Below are positions 34,566 to 43,702 of a stretch of DNA of 44,736 bases, in pieces. This stretch comes from Candidatus Kuenenia hertensis. Its GTDB lineage: Bacteria; Planctomycetota; Brocadiia; Brocadiales; Brocadiaceae. The stretch lies in assembly GCA_021646465.1 (NCBI GenBank), contig SOET01000035.1, positions 1 to 44,736 on the forward strand, in the 5' to 3' direction. Position numbers and translations under genes: made by a program. The notes under the pieces are model-generated. The model did no database searches. It saw nothing but the letters and a program-made list of their open reading frames with translations, and was not told where the DNA came from. Every line of letters starts with the position of its first letter. The first letter of the stretch is position 1.

Positions 34566-36668
34566 ATGAATATTTCTAAGTTATTGTCAAAGTTAGTAAA
34601 ACAAAAAAGCATTTTTTTTATTTTAGTTGTTTTTGCTTTAGGTGCGGTTTTTTCTCTTTCCTGGCAAGGTGGAGCGTTGCGCTCTGCAGTGCATGCCGAA
34701 GAGGCTGGAGTTGAATTGCCTGAATTCGAGGGTGAGGGTAAATCATCCGGAGAGCAACAAACCGCTGAGGGTGTCGCAGAAGGAGAGGTGCCGCCTGAGG
34801 AAGAGGAAGAAGGGGAACTGGAGCCGGTTCAATACCGTACATTTTTTGGGTTAGATTCGCGTGTTGTTGTGTGGATTGTATCTGAATTGCATTTGATGTT
34901 TGCGGCATTTGTGCTTGGCGTGCCGATATTTGCAGTTATCGTTGAAATCGTAGGGTTTAAGGGTGGGGATATAAAGTATGATAAGATGGCGAAGGAATTT
35001 ACCAAGTTGCTGTCTGCTGCGTTTGCAACAACAGCTTCGCTGGGTGGTTTGCTCGCTTTCTGTTTATTTGGATTGTATCCTGAGTTCATGGGTCACTTGA
35101 CAAATGTGTTTGCCCCGACGATGTATGTTTATGCACTTTTGTTTTTTGGTGAAGCCTTTACGCTGTATGGCTACTATTATTCCTGGGATATTCTTAAGGG
35201 GACGTCGGTTAAGAAATGGAGTCACATTTCTTTGGGTGTGCTGCTGAATCTCTTTGGTACCGCTCTTATGTTTTTAACTAATTCATGGGCGACATATATG
35301 ATGAGCCCGGCAGGCGTTAGCATGAAGACAGGGAGGCTTTTAAGTTTAAGTGAAGCATTTTATAATGAGTTGTGGATGCCTGTCAATATTCATCGTTTAA
35401 TTGCAAATGTTTGTTTTGGAGGTTTTATTGTTGGGGCGTATGCGGCAGTTAAATTTCTCGGCTCCAAAACCAAAGAGGAACGGGCTCATTATGACTGGAT
35501 GGGTTATGTTGGTAACTTTATTGGCATAGGCGCTTTAATTCCCTTGCCGTTTGCAGGATACTGGCTGGGCCGCGAGGTTTATAGTGCAAGTCCGGTCATG
35601 GGGAACATCATGATGGGTGGAGCTTTTTCCTGGACATTTATAATTCAGGCGATTCTTATCGGTATGTTGTTTATAGGCGCCAATTACTACCTCTGGTTGG
35701 GTATGGGGAGGATTAAAGGATCTGAACGGTATACGGGATACATTAAATACCTTAATGTTATCATTTTTATGTGTTTTGCTGTTTGGCTCACACCGCACAA
35801 CTTACCTCTGAGCGGCGAGGAGAGGGCGATGATTGGTGAGCAGTATCATCCTTTCTCTAAGTATTTTGGCGTTATGGCGGCCAAGAATGCAGTGGTTAAC
35901 CTTATCATTCTGTCTACATTCTTTTCATTCCTTATATATAGGCGAAGCAACAAAGGGGAGACGGTGAGATTCTCTGAGCAGGGGAAGGCGGGGAAGATTG
36001 GTATTTTGTCCGGCTTGGGATTTTGTCTGCTGATGCTTATCTCCTATGCAATTTCGTTGAATTTTGTTGAATTGGACGCACAGATTAAAGGATACGTAAA
36101 ACCGTTGATATTTGCTTTGTATATCCAATCGTTAGCCGTTTGTTTTGCCGCATTTTTGACGTTTAAAGATAAGGGAAAACTCGCACAGTTTATTCTGTTT
36201 GGTGTTACGGCGTGTATTGCGGTTTTGTACTTTTGGTTTTACGGTTTTCAGGTTATGCAGAAGGCAAATTTGGTGTTAAGATACTTATCGGTAACCCAGG
36301 TGTCTATTGTGATGAGTTGTCTGATTATGAATGCTGTTATCGATATTTTTGTGTTCCGTAAAGCTAAGGTTGTCGGAGATATTGTGTGGGGCAAGATGCC
36401 TGTGAGGTCGCAGTATGCATTGCTTCTGCTATGTATCGTAATTGTAATTTTGATGGGGCTTATGGGATTTATTCGTTCGGGCTTGCGTATGGATTGGCAC
36501 GTGTATGGTCTTTTGCAGGATACTTCTCAGTGGACGTATACGCCAACTCTTTCGTTTATGGGAAGGGTTGTTGGTTTGATCGTGGCTCTGTTCCTTGGAT
36601 TAGTGTCGTTTGTGTTCTGGTTAGCAAACCTGGGAGAAAAAAAAGTAAAAACTGAGGCGGAAGCATAG
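34566..36668 (+). CDS. CydA-like bd-type oxidase-related membrane subunit
   Basis: A 700-aa polytopic protein. A signal-anchor and an acidic Glu/Pro-rich linker (about 40-85) precede a CydA-like core: SELHLMFAAFVLG (H109, in the position of the first heme-ligand His), FFGEAFTLYGYYYSWD, TNSWATYMMSPAGV, and NIHRLIANVCFGG (H276, like H186 of CydA). The region that holds the b558 Met ligand in CydA seems to read FIIQAILIG, with no obvious Met. Some 230 residues with extra helices follow where CydA ends. No CydB is encoded. Related bd-like subunits linked to cytochromes c are known in nitrogen-cycle bacteria such as Nitrospira. Oxygen or NO chemistry is inference. Confidence 0.75.
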   Translation: MNISKLLSKLVKQKSIFFILVVFALGAVFSLSWQGGALRSAVHAEEAGVELPEFEGEGKSSGEQQTAEGVAEGEVPPEEEEEGELEPVQYRTFFGLDSRVVVWIVSELHLMFAAFVLGVPIFAVIVEIVGFKGGDIKYDKMAKEFTKLLSAAFATTASLGGLLAFCLFGLYPEFMGHLTNVFAPTMYVYALLFFGEAFTLYGYYYSWDILKGTSVKKWSHISLGVLLNLFGTALMFLTNSWATYMMSPAGVSMKTGRLLSLSEAFYNELWMPVNIHRLIANVCFGGFIVGAYAAVKFLGSKTKEERAHYDWMGYVGNFIGIGALIPLPFAGYWLGREVYSASPVMGNIMMGGAFSWTFIIQAILIGMLFIGANYYLWLGMGRIKGSERYTGYIKYLNVIIFMCFAVWLTPHNLPLSGEERAMIGEQYHPFSKYFGVMAAKNAVVNLIILSTFFSFLIYRRSNKGETVRFSEQGKAGKIGILSGLGFCLLMLISYAISLNFVELDAQIKGYVKPLIFALYIQSLAVCFAAFLTFKDKGKLAQFILFGVTACIAVLYFWFYGFQVMQKANLVLRYLSVTQVSIVMSCLIMNAVIDIFVFRKAKVVGDIVWGKMPVRSQYALLLLCIVIVILMGLMGFIRSGLRMDWHVYGLLQDTSQWTYTPTLSFMGRVVGLIVALFLGLVSFVFWLANLGEKKVKTEAEA

Positions 36669-36802
36669 CGGGGTATTTTTGGATCGATAGTTAATGTATT
36701 TATTTATTTGATAGCCTTGGTAGTTGACTCATTATGATAAATAATGATTGTGTTGATAAATTTTTAAGATCATGGTGGTAAGAAGAAGGCAAAAGAAGGC
36801 TT

Positions 36803-37753
36803 ATGAATAAGACGATGTTAAAAATTGTAGCGTTTGGAGTTGCTGTCATTGGATTTTATATGTACATCACTGTCTATGTGACAGGTTTGTCCGGTACGGG
36901 CGGAGGAGAGTCTGCGGGTGGTGTTACCCCTGAAGCAGGAGAGCAGATTTTCTGGGGTGATGGGCAGTGTAGTACCTGTCATAAAATTGGATCTAGTGGT
37001 AGTGCCACAAGGGGGCCAGATCAGGAGGGTTTGGCGGAAAGGGCAGAGGAGAGAGCGAAAACCCTTGGTTTGTCTAGCGGTTTGGATTATCTGGTTGAAT
37101 CTATAGTTGACCCTGATAAATATGTGGTGGAAGGATATGATAAGATCATGCCAAAGGTTTATGATCCGCCTATTATGCTTTCGCGTGAAAAAATATTGGC
37201 TGTTATTGCATATTTGCAAACCTTGGGTGGAGAGCCGGATATAGATTCCATTATGAAATTTAAGGATAAGATACCGGAGGCTTCAAAGAAAAAGGTAAAA
37301 CCGTGGGTTTCACCTATGGAAGTTACAGCAGAAGAAGGCGAACAGGTATTTTATGATGAATCGCTTGATGTTACCTGTGGTAAATGCCATATGGTAAAAG
37401 GTCGGGGGACGAAAGTTGGGCCGGAGCTTACCGGTATTGGAGCAATTCAAACTCCGGAATATTTTGTTGAATCAATTTTGAATCCGAGTGCAGTTATCGT
37501 GAAAGGTTACGAGACCGTCTTTGTGATAACTGTTGATGGCATACCGTATAACGGGTTAATAAAAAGTGATACGGAAGAAGAGCTTACACTGATTGTAGAG
37601 GAAAGCGGTACTATGGAAGAGGTGGTTATTCCAAAAGATGAGATAGAAGCAATGAAGAAGCAGGAGGTCTCGATTATGCCTGGTAATATAAGCGAATTGT
37701 TGAGTGTGCGGCAATTTTATGCAGTAATCGAATTTTTGAGAAGTTTAAAATAG
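36803..37753 (+). CDS. Membrane-anchored diheme cytochrome c
   Basis: A 316-aa protein with an uncleaved-looking N-terminal helix (MLKIVAFGVAVIGFYMYIT) and two class-I c domains. The first has CSTCH at 56-60 and the second CGKCH at 192-196; distal Met candidates are in DKIMPKVYDPP and the VSIMPGN region near the C-terminus. ILAVIAYLQTLGG and FYAVIEFLRSLK are the closing helices of each domain. ESIVDPDKYVVEGY and ESILNPSAVIVKGYETV are the repeated segments typical of this cytochrome group. It follows the CydA-like gene by 134 bp and probably docks on it. Confidence 0.88.
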   Translation: MNKTMLKIVAFGVAVIGFYMYITVYVTGLSGTGGGESAGGVTPEAGEQIFWGDGQCSTCHKIGSSGSATRGPDQEGLAERAEERAKTLGLSSGLDYLVESIVDPDKYVVEGYDKIMPKVYDPPIMLSREKILAVIAYLQTLGGEPDIDSIMKFKDKIPEASKKKVKPWVSPMEVTAEEGEQVFYDESLDVTCGKCHMVKGRGTKVGPELTGIGAIQTPEYFVESILNPSAVIVKGYETVFVITVDGIPYNGLIKSDTEEELTLIVEESGTMEEVVIPKDEIEAMKKQEVSIMPGNISELLSVRQFYAVIEFLRSLK

Positions 37754-37802
37754 GTCTTGATGAGGATGGTTAGGGCGATGTTAAAGTTAGGAGTGTTTAT
37801 TA

Positions 37803-38573
37803 ATGGGGAATAAGCGAAGTCCATATTTAATGTTTTGGGTTGTTGCGGCAGTCATATTTTTATTTTTCTTCTTAAAATATGTATCTCCAAGGGTATTTCA
37901 GGTACTAATGGGGAAGGGGCACCCTATGCCTACCCCAAGTACACTGATGACGTGGTATATAATTATGGGGGTTTTGGCAGGGTTGGTATATGCTACGACA
38001 AGTAATCAAAAATTTGTCGATTTTTTAGGGTTTTTATTGCCTGGTCAGGGCCCGATTCTTAAGTTATTCTTTCAGAAAATATTTCTTATTGCATTTCCGC
38101 TTGTTGTTGGTTGGTTTGTGTATTCATACTCTTTGCCTGGTGCAGCTTCGCCGGTTGAACTGAGAATTCAACATCCCACGTTACCTCAGAAATATGAGAA
38201 GCTGGAAAATCCTTTCAGAGAGAAAGATGCAGATACCCAAAGGCGGTGTATTGAGGAAGGAAAGGTGCTTTTTCAGACGTACTGCCGTCCTTGCCATGGT
38301 TCCAAAGCGGATGGTAACGGGCCTTTTGCGAATTCATTCCGGCTTAGGCCAATTAATTTTCAGGATCCGGGAACAATTGCAACGGTAGTTGATAACTATC
38401 TCTTTTGGAGAATTAAGGAAGGCGGGCCTGGTCTTCCTTCTGAATCGACCCCATGGGATTCTGCAATGCCTGCGTGGGAAGGTGATTTGGAAGATGAACA
38501 GATGTGGAAGATTATCATGGGCGAATATGATACTGCCGGTGTGATGCCTCGGCAAAGAGAAAAAACAGAGTAG
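37803..38573 (+). CDS. Monoheme cytochrome c with three membrane helices
   Basis: A 256-aa protein. Three hydrophobic segments near 8-30 (YLMFWVVAAVIFLFFFLKYV), 48-65 and 88-108 anchor it; then a single class-I c domain with CRPCH at 161-165, a GNGPFANSFRLRPINF loop typical of cytochromes near DMSOR-like or alternative complex III systems, and SAMPAW as the Met-ligand segment. The tail VMPRQREKTE is polar. AGGAG lies about 10 nt before the ATG. It is the third membrane component of the operon. Confidence 0.87.
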   Translation: MGNKRSPYLMFWVVAAVIFLFFFLKYVSPRVFQVLMGKGHPMPTPSTLMTWYIIMGVLAGLVYATTSNQKFVDFLGFLLPGQGPILKLFFQKIFLIAFPLVVGWFVYSYSLPGAASPVELRIQHPTLPQKYEKLENPFREKDADTQRRCIEEGKVLFQTYCRPCHGSKADGNGPFANSFRLRPINFQDPGTIATVVDNYLFWRIKEGGPGLPSESTPWDSAMPAWEGDLEDEQMWKIIMGEYDTAGVMPRQREKTE

Positions 38574-38649
38574 CGGGCTTCTTGTTTATAGTAGTTGTTT
38601 TATCGGGATTTAAAAGTTTTGAGATTATGTTAATTTTAATGAAGAGCTA

Positions 38650-40260
38650 GTGAATACAATGATAAAACTGTTTAAAAACAAAGTAATTAATTTTAGCTTG
38701 ATTGTTTTCGGTGTTCTTGCGTTTTACAAGATAGAAGTGGCAAAAGCGCAAGCATCACATATGTTCAGAACTTACAAGCGGGAGGTACCTCAGAAATTGC
38801 CTGAAAACCAAAATGCGATTGCAGAGGGGAAAAAGGTTTACGAGAAGAGGTGCTGGTATTGCCATGGTATCACTGGTGGAGGAAATGGGCCTGCTGCAAA
38901 GACTATGTTTCCGAAACCTCGTAATTTTACTCGAAATGAGTTTAAAGTAAGATCCACCCCTTTCGGCTCAGTACCAACGGATGAAGATCTTTTTCGAATA
39001 ATTACAAGTGGTATCGAAGGGACTGCGATGCCTTTCTGGAGTACAATAAGCGAAACGGAAAGGTGGCAGGTACTATATTACATTAAAACACTTAATGAAC
39101 AGTTCAAAAAAGAAACCTCTCCTGAGGTTCTGACTGTAGGAAATGTCATTTCTACTCAGGAAAGCATAGAAAAAGGCCACGAATTATTTAAAGAAATGAA
39201 ATGTTATAATTGTCATGGAGAAGACGGCAGGGGCAACGGGCCTCTTACTGTTGCTTTGCAAACAGAATGGAATATGCCTTATCGTGCGAGGGATTTAACG
39301 AAAGCGTGGAATTTTAAGGGGGGAAATACGGCGGGAGATATTTATCGCACCATTTCCACGGGATTTAATGAAACTCCAATGGGTTCATATCGGGAGAAAC
39401 TTAGTGATGAGGAGCGATGGAGCCTTGCCCATTACGTGGAGAGCCTGGCAAATAAAATGGCTTCTGATGTTGTGGTAAAGGTAAAGCTTTTGGAAGGTGC
39501 GGAAATGCCAGAGGGCCCTCTGGGTGAAGCTTGGGGATTGGCAACGCCAATGGAGATTCCACTGGCAGGGCAAATTGTTGCTCATCCGCGGTTATGGGAG
39601 CCATCTATTGATGCCGTTATGATTCGCGGGTTATATAACGATAATGAAATCGCTTTTCTTATCGAGTGGGACGATCGGACGAATAAGCAGGAAGAAGTAT
39701 TCAGGGACACCGTTGCGTTGCAATTTCCGGCAAAAATACCGGAATCCTTAAAAAAACCTTATTTTGGGATGGGTGATTCCGGTGGTATGGTAAATTTGTG
39801 GCAATGGAAAGCGTATTGGAATGAAGGTTTTGGTTCTGCTATAGAGGCACCTGAGAGTGAGCCTGGTGAGATTGTTGAATTAAATGCAAAAGGATTTAAG
39901 AAAATTTCAGTGCAGTCGCCGGAAAGCCAGAATGTTGAAGGTGCTGGAATTTATAATAACGGACGTTGGAGAGTAATGTTTAAAAGGCCTTTGAAAACGG
40001 AAGATGAGAAAAAGGATATCCAGTTTGAGATAGGCAAGTTGATACCAATAGCATTTGCTGCATGGGATGGTTCGAATAGTGATGTCGGGAGCCAAAAATC
40101 TGTATCTGCCTGGTATTATATATTACTCGAGAAGCCAATGCCTAAAACGGTATTTGTCTATGTGTTAATTGCGGTTGTTATGGGGGCGAGTGTAGAGCTC
40201 TGGTTCCTTGCTCGTTTGAGAAGGTTTCCTCCTAAGTTAGAAGAAGATGATCAAGAATAA
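38650..40260 (+). CDS. Diheme c protein fused to a type II DMSOR gamma-like heme b domain
   Basis: A 536-aa protein starting at GTG 38650 or ATG 38659, with a signal peptide ending near AKAQA. Two c domains carry CWYCH (68-72) and CYNCH (185-189), with PKPRNFT and RARDLT loops alike. Residues about 265-500 match the heme-b gamma subunit of type II DMSO reductases (EB_dh-like): NEIAFLIEWDDRT, DTVALQFPA, GDSGGMVNLWQWKAYW and PIAFAAWDGSNSDVGSQKSV, the region that holds the Met/Lys heme ligands in EbdC. A C-terminal helix (VFVYVLIAVVMGASVELWFL) anchors it. No molybdenum subunit is encoded beside it, so the gamma domain has been recruited to another complex. Confidence 0.82.
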   Translation: MNTMIKLFKNKVINFSLIVFGVLAFYKIEVAKAQASHMFRTYKREVPQKLPENQNAIAEGKKVYEKRCWYCHGITGGGNGPAAKTMFPKPRNFTRNEFKVRSTPFGSVPTDEDLFRIITSGIEGTAMPFWSTISETERWQVLYYIKTLNEQFKKETSPEVLTVGNVISTQESIEKGHELFKEMKCYNCHGEDGRGNGPLTVALQTEWNMPYRARDLTKAWNFKGGNTAGDIYRTISTGFNETPMGSYREKLSDEERWSLAHYVESLANKMASDVVVKVKLLEGAEMPEGPLGEAWGLATPMEIPLAGQIVAHPRLWEPSIDAVMIRGLYNDNEIAFLIEWDDRTNKQEEVFRDTVALQFPAKIPESLKKPYFGMGDSGGMVNLWQWKAYWNEGFGSAIEAPESEPGEIVELNAKGFKKISVQSPESQNVEGAGIYNNGRWRVMFKRPLKTEDEKKDIQFEIGKLIPIAFAAWDGSNSDVGSQKSVSAWYYILLEKPMPKTVFVYVLIAVVMGASVELWFLARLRRFPPKLEEDDQE

Positions 40261-40275
40261 TATCAAGGAGCTTTT

Positions 40276-41763
40276 ATGCAGTTAAAGTTTATATCAAGGC
40301 TATATGCAAGATTAATATTGTTGGCAATGGTGATTTGTTTGGCATCGTTTGCTCATTACCGAGAGGTTTCTGCACAAGAAGGAAGCATAGATCCAATGTA
40401 TTTGGAAATAGACAAAAAATACCAGATACCTGAAGGTTGGTCTGTACTGCCTTTAGAATTAGAGGATCCATATAAACGGATTAAAAACGGGCCGATACTT
40501 ACAAATGTTATTCACAAAGCGAATGTAGAATGGATTTCTAAATGGGTGGCTAACCCTAAAGCGGTAGTCCCGAATGCCAAAATGCCTGATCTTGGCTTGG
40601 AGTTTGACGAGATTAAGGCTGTGATTGCATATTTGGGTAGTATCGCAGATGATGGGATTTCAAAGGTCCAATGGGATGATTATTTGCTAAAATCCGAAGA
40701 TGATATGACAGACGAAGAATATGATAACATGGATCAAGTATATCAGATGGGAAAAGGGGTATGGAGCCGTGCACGCTGTACCATATGTCATCCTGTTAAG
40801 GGGCTTGGTGGAAATGTTGGAGTCGGGCCTGACTTAGGAAGAATTGTTACCAAAATTAACAGGGACTGGCTGCATGGATGGCTTACGAATACAAAAGAGC
40901 ATTTTCCGGATACAATGATGGCGCAGTTCCGATTCTCCGATGAAGAAGTGCGCGGGTTGGTCGAATACATTATGCGGGATACTCAGTTTATGCCTGAGGA
41001 AGAAGATGAAGAGGAGGAAGGTGCCGCACCGAAAGCTGCTGAAGAGCCAGAAGTTTTGACACAAGCTGAATATGACAGTAGTAAAGGGGATGATGCACTT
41101 ATTTTAAAAGGCAAGAGTATCATAGAAAATGCACGTTGTTTTGTTTGCCATGATATCAAAGGTTTTGATGAATTGATGCCTGTTGTAAAAAGAGACAGAG
41201 AGGGATTAGAAGGGTTTGAAAAGGTGTTGTATGATATCAGGTGTTTGACATGTCATACCATACAGGAAAAAGGTGGCACTTATGCACCAAACATTACCGA
41301 AGTAGGCACAAAGATAAAGATGGATTGGGAAAAGGACTTTTTGAAGGCTCCTGATATTATTCGCCCTCTGAGTCAGCAAATGCCTAAATTTAACCTGACG
41401 GAAGAGGATGCTTCTTTTGCGACAGGATTTATGGAGAAGTATCTTGTAAATAATGAACTTCCTTCAGGTGTTTTTGAGGACGAGAAACCTTCTGAGGAAA
41501 TAGTAGAAGCAGGGAAGGTACTGTTCTATAGTAAAGGTTGTAATGCATGTCATGCTGATGGTGTAAAAGGTGGTGGTGTAGTAGGGCCGAATCTTGGTAC
41601 CGTAGGTGATCGATTACAACCAGCATATATGTTTCACCACTTAAAAAATCCGACAGTGGTAAATCCTCGGGCAATTGAGCCGAATTATGGTTTTTCTGAT
41701 CAGGAAATTAAGATGTTGGTTGGATTCTTGGTTGATCACGTCAAGGGAAAAGAGGGGAATTAA
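40276..41763 (+). CDS. Tetraheme cytochrome c with an extra heme-less domain
   Basis: A 495-aa exported protein; AAGGAG lies 6 nt before the ATG, and a signal peptide ends near REVSAQ. Four sites are seen: CTICH (168-172), CFVCH (288-292), CLTCH (323-327) and CNACH (422-426). Residues about 65-120 (HKANVEWISKWVANPKAVVP, AKMPDL, EIKAVIAYL) look like the second half of another c domain without CXXCH. An acidic linker (PEEEDEEEEG) splits the protein. The domain ends SDEEVRGLVEYIM and SDQEIKMLVGFLV are typical closing helices. Multi-heme arrays of this kind serve as electron wires. Confidence 0.85.
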   Translation: MQLKFISRLYARLILLAMVICLASFAHYREVSAQEGSIDPMYLEIDKKYQIPEGWSVLPLELEDPYKRIKNGPILTNVIHKANVEWISKWVANPKAVVPNAKMPDLGLEFDEIKAVIAYLGSIADDGISKVQWDDYLLKSEDDMTDEEYDNMDQVYQMGKGVWSRARCTICHPVKGLGGNVGVGPDLGRIVTKINRDWLHGWLTNTKEHFPDTMMAQFRFSDEEVRGLVEYIMRDTQFMPEEEDEEEEGAAPKAAEEPEVLTQAEYDSSKGDDALILKGKSIIENARCFVCHDIKGFDELMPVVKRDREGLEGFEKVLYDIRCLTCHTIQEKGGTYAPNITEVGTKIKMDWEKDFLKAPDIIRPLSQQMPKFNLTEEDASFATGFMEKYLVNNELPSGVFEDEKPSEEIVEAGKVLFYSKGCNACHADGVKGGGVVGPNLGTVGDRLQPAYMFHHLKNPTVVNPRAIEPNYGFSDQEIKMLVGFLVDHVKGKEGN

Positions 41764-41765
41764 CA

Positions 41766-42332
41766 ATGAGTCATTTTTCGTTTTCTAAAGGAAAGTTTTT
41801 TATTATTCCGATATTTGTCTTAAATTTGGCGGGTGGTGTTGGTTTTGCGAAAGAATTGATAACTTCTCCGAGAGATTCCGAATTTTTGATTTCCGCAAAA
41901 ACATCATTTGAATACTATTGTTCACCGTGTCATGGAAAAGACGGTGACGGAAGAGGTACTTTTTATACGATTGATTTAAACCCAAAACCAAGGGATTTTA
42001 CGGACGCGAAGTATATGGCAACGAGATCGGAATCGGATTTAACACAGTCAATTACCGGAGGAACGGCATCGATTGGAAAGTCAAATCTTTGCCCGCCTTG
42101 GGGGAACGTTTTTACAGAGGAAAGAATCAAAGAGCTGGTTGCCTATATCAAAGGTCTTTCTGTTGAAGAAACAACACAAGAAGCCGTTGCAGAGAAAGAG
42201 TCTGTTGTCGAGGAAGAAAAATCTCCTGGTTTTAAGTCTGCACTACGATGGTTGTTCATTGCGGTTATTACCGTGGCTTTGGCAGGCGGTGCAATTAGTG
42301 AATGGAAGAAGTTGAAAAGTGAATCCGCATAA
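41766..42332 (+). CDS. Tail-anchored monoheme cytochrome c
   Basis: A 188-aa protein starting 2 nt after the tetraheme gene. A signal peptide (FFIIPIFVLNLAGGVGFA) is followed by one c domain with CSPCH at 52-56, GRGTFYTIDLNPKPRDFTDA resembling the c domains of the 536-aa protein, and a C-terminal helix (ALRWLFIAVITVALAGGAI) anchoring it. The acidic linker before the helix would let the heme domain swing, as in other tethered cytochromes. No clear MP motif is present; NLCPPWG may replace the Met-ligand loop. Confidence 0.85.
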   Translation: MSHFSFSKGKFFIIPIFVLNLAGGVGFAKELITSPRDSEFLISAKTSFEYYCSPCHGKDGDGRGTFYTIDLNPKPRDFTDAKYMATRSESDLTQSITGGTASIGKSNLCPPWGNVFTEERIKELVAYIKGLSVEETTQEAVAEKESVVEEEKSPGFKSALRWLFIAVITVALAGGAISEWKKLKSESA

Positions 42333-42373
42333 ATTCTTATAATTTTAGAGTTACCTTAGTGAAAAGTATAGCT

Positions 42374-43702
42374 ATGTATAAAAAAATATTAATACCGATA
42401 GATAATTCGAATTATTCGAACTATTGTATCGATCTTGGAATCGCGATTTCGGCTAAATATGGTTCTCTGCTTGTTGGGTGTCATGTTTACGATGCGGCGT
42501 TGCATCAGAAGAGGTTTCGCGATATGGAAGAAGGACTACCGGAAAAGTATCAGGAAGCGAAAGAGTTGCAACGACAACGCGACTTGCATACTTCACTTAT
42601 TAATCAAGGTTTAAAAATGATTTCTGAGTCGTACCTTGATGTTTTTAAAGATAAGTGCGTAAGTGCAAATGTTAAACATGATGTAGTTTTGCTCGAAGGT
42701 AAAAATTATTATGAAATAATTAAGGAAACGCAGCGTGGCGGTTACGATTTGGTCATAATTGGTGCTTTGGGTCTTGCTTCTGTTAACGAAAATCTGATAG
42801 GCAGTGTTTGCGAACGTGTTGTCAGGCGCATAAAAACGGATGTTATTGTAGTTAAGAAAAGTGGCTTAGGAGAAAGGATCGTCGTAGCAGTTGATGGAAG
42901 TCTGCAATCTTTGGAAGGGTTAAAATCTGCAATTTCGTTTGCAAGGTCGTTTAATAAAAAACTTAATGCGGTATCGATATATGATCCTCATTACCACCGG
43001 GTGGCATTTGAAAGTATTGCGAAAGTGCTCTCGGAAGAAGCAGGGAAAATATTTAGATTTAAGGAGCAGGAAACTCTTCATGAAGAGATCATAGATAAAG
43101 GACTTGCGAAAATTTACCAAAATCATCTAGATAGTGCATGTAATATTGCTAAAAAAGAAGGTGTAGAGATGTTCTCTGTATTATTAGATGGAAAGCCTTT
43201 TGATCAGGTGTTACGTTATTTAAAAAAATGTCCCCATTCGTTACTTGTTCTGGGAAGAACAGGAGTACACAATACGAATGGTCTGGATTTGGGGAGCACC
43301 ACTGAAAACCTATTGAGGCTGGCCCCTTGCAATGTAATGTTAACTGGTGGCAATATATCAACAGAGGTAGGGTCCTCGGCTCTTACGGATATTTCTTCTA
43401 AAAAAATAATTGATGACGCAAAAGAACGGGTTAATTCAAAATACGGAGAGGATGCATTGGATACTCCTGGTACTAATCGGAAGGAGTATGTGGAAAATGA
43501 TACTTCCGAAAAACTACTGCCTTTAATTTGGTCGAATGAGGCGCGTGAGCAGACCGAACGTATTCCTTCTTTTATCAGAGGTGTGGTGAGGAAAAGAATA
43601 GAAAAATATGCCCGGGAGAATGGCTATAGGGAAATTACTGAAGAAATAGTAAACGAGGTCAAAACTCAATATATGGGGAAGGATCTAACCCATACTCATT
43701 AA
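42374..43702 (+). CDS. Tandem UspA protein with PCP_red-like C-terminal domain
   Basis: A 442-aa cytoplasmic protein from ATG 42374 (MYKKILIPIDNSNYS); a GTG at 42359 is possible. Two universal stress domains each keep the ATP-binding G-x2-G-x9-G-S signature: GALGLASVNENLIGS and GRTGVHNTNGLDLGS. The last 60 residues (LIWSNEAREQTERIPSFIRG, KRIEKYARENGYREITEEIV) match the PCP_red domain first seen in protochlorophyllide reductase subunit B. It starts about 40 nt after the last cytochrome, so it is expressed with the complex and may couple it to energy state or help assembly. Confidence 0.8.
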   Translation: MYKKILIPIDNSNYSNYCIDLGIAISAKYGSLLVGCHVYDAALHQKRFRDMEEGLPEKYQEAKELQRQRDLHTSLINQGLKMISESYLDVFKDKCVSANVKHDVVLLEGKNYYEIIKETQRGGYDLVIIGALGLASVNENLIGSVCERVVRRIKTDVIVVKKSGLGERIVVAVDGSLQSLEGLKSAISFARSFNKKLNAVSIYDPHYHRVAFESIAKVLSEEAGKIFRFKEQETLHEEIIDKGLAKIYQNHLDSACNIAKKEGVEMFSVLLDGKPFDQVLRYLKKCPHSLLVLGRTGVHNTNGLDLGSTTENLLRLAPCNVMLTGGNISTEVGSSALTDISSKKIIDDAKERVNSKYGEDALDTPGTNRKEYVENDTSEKLLPLIWSNEAREQTERIPSFIRGVVRKRIEKYARENGYREITEEIVNEVKTQYMGKDLTHTH

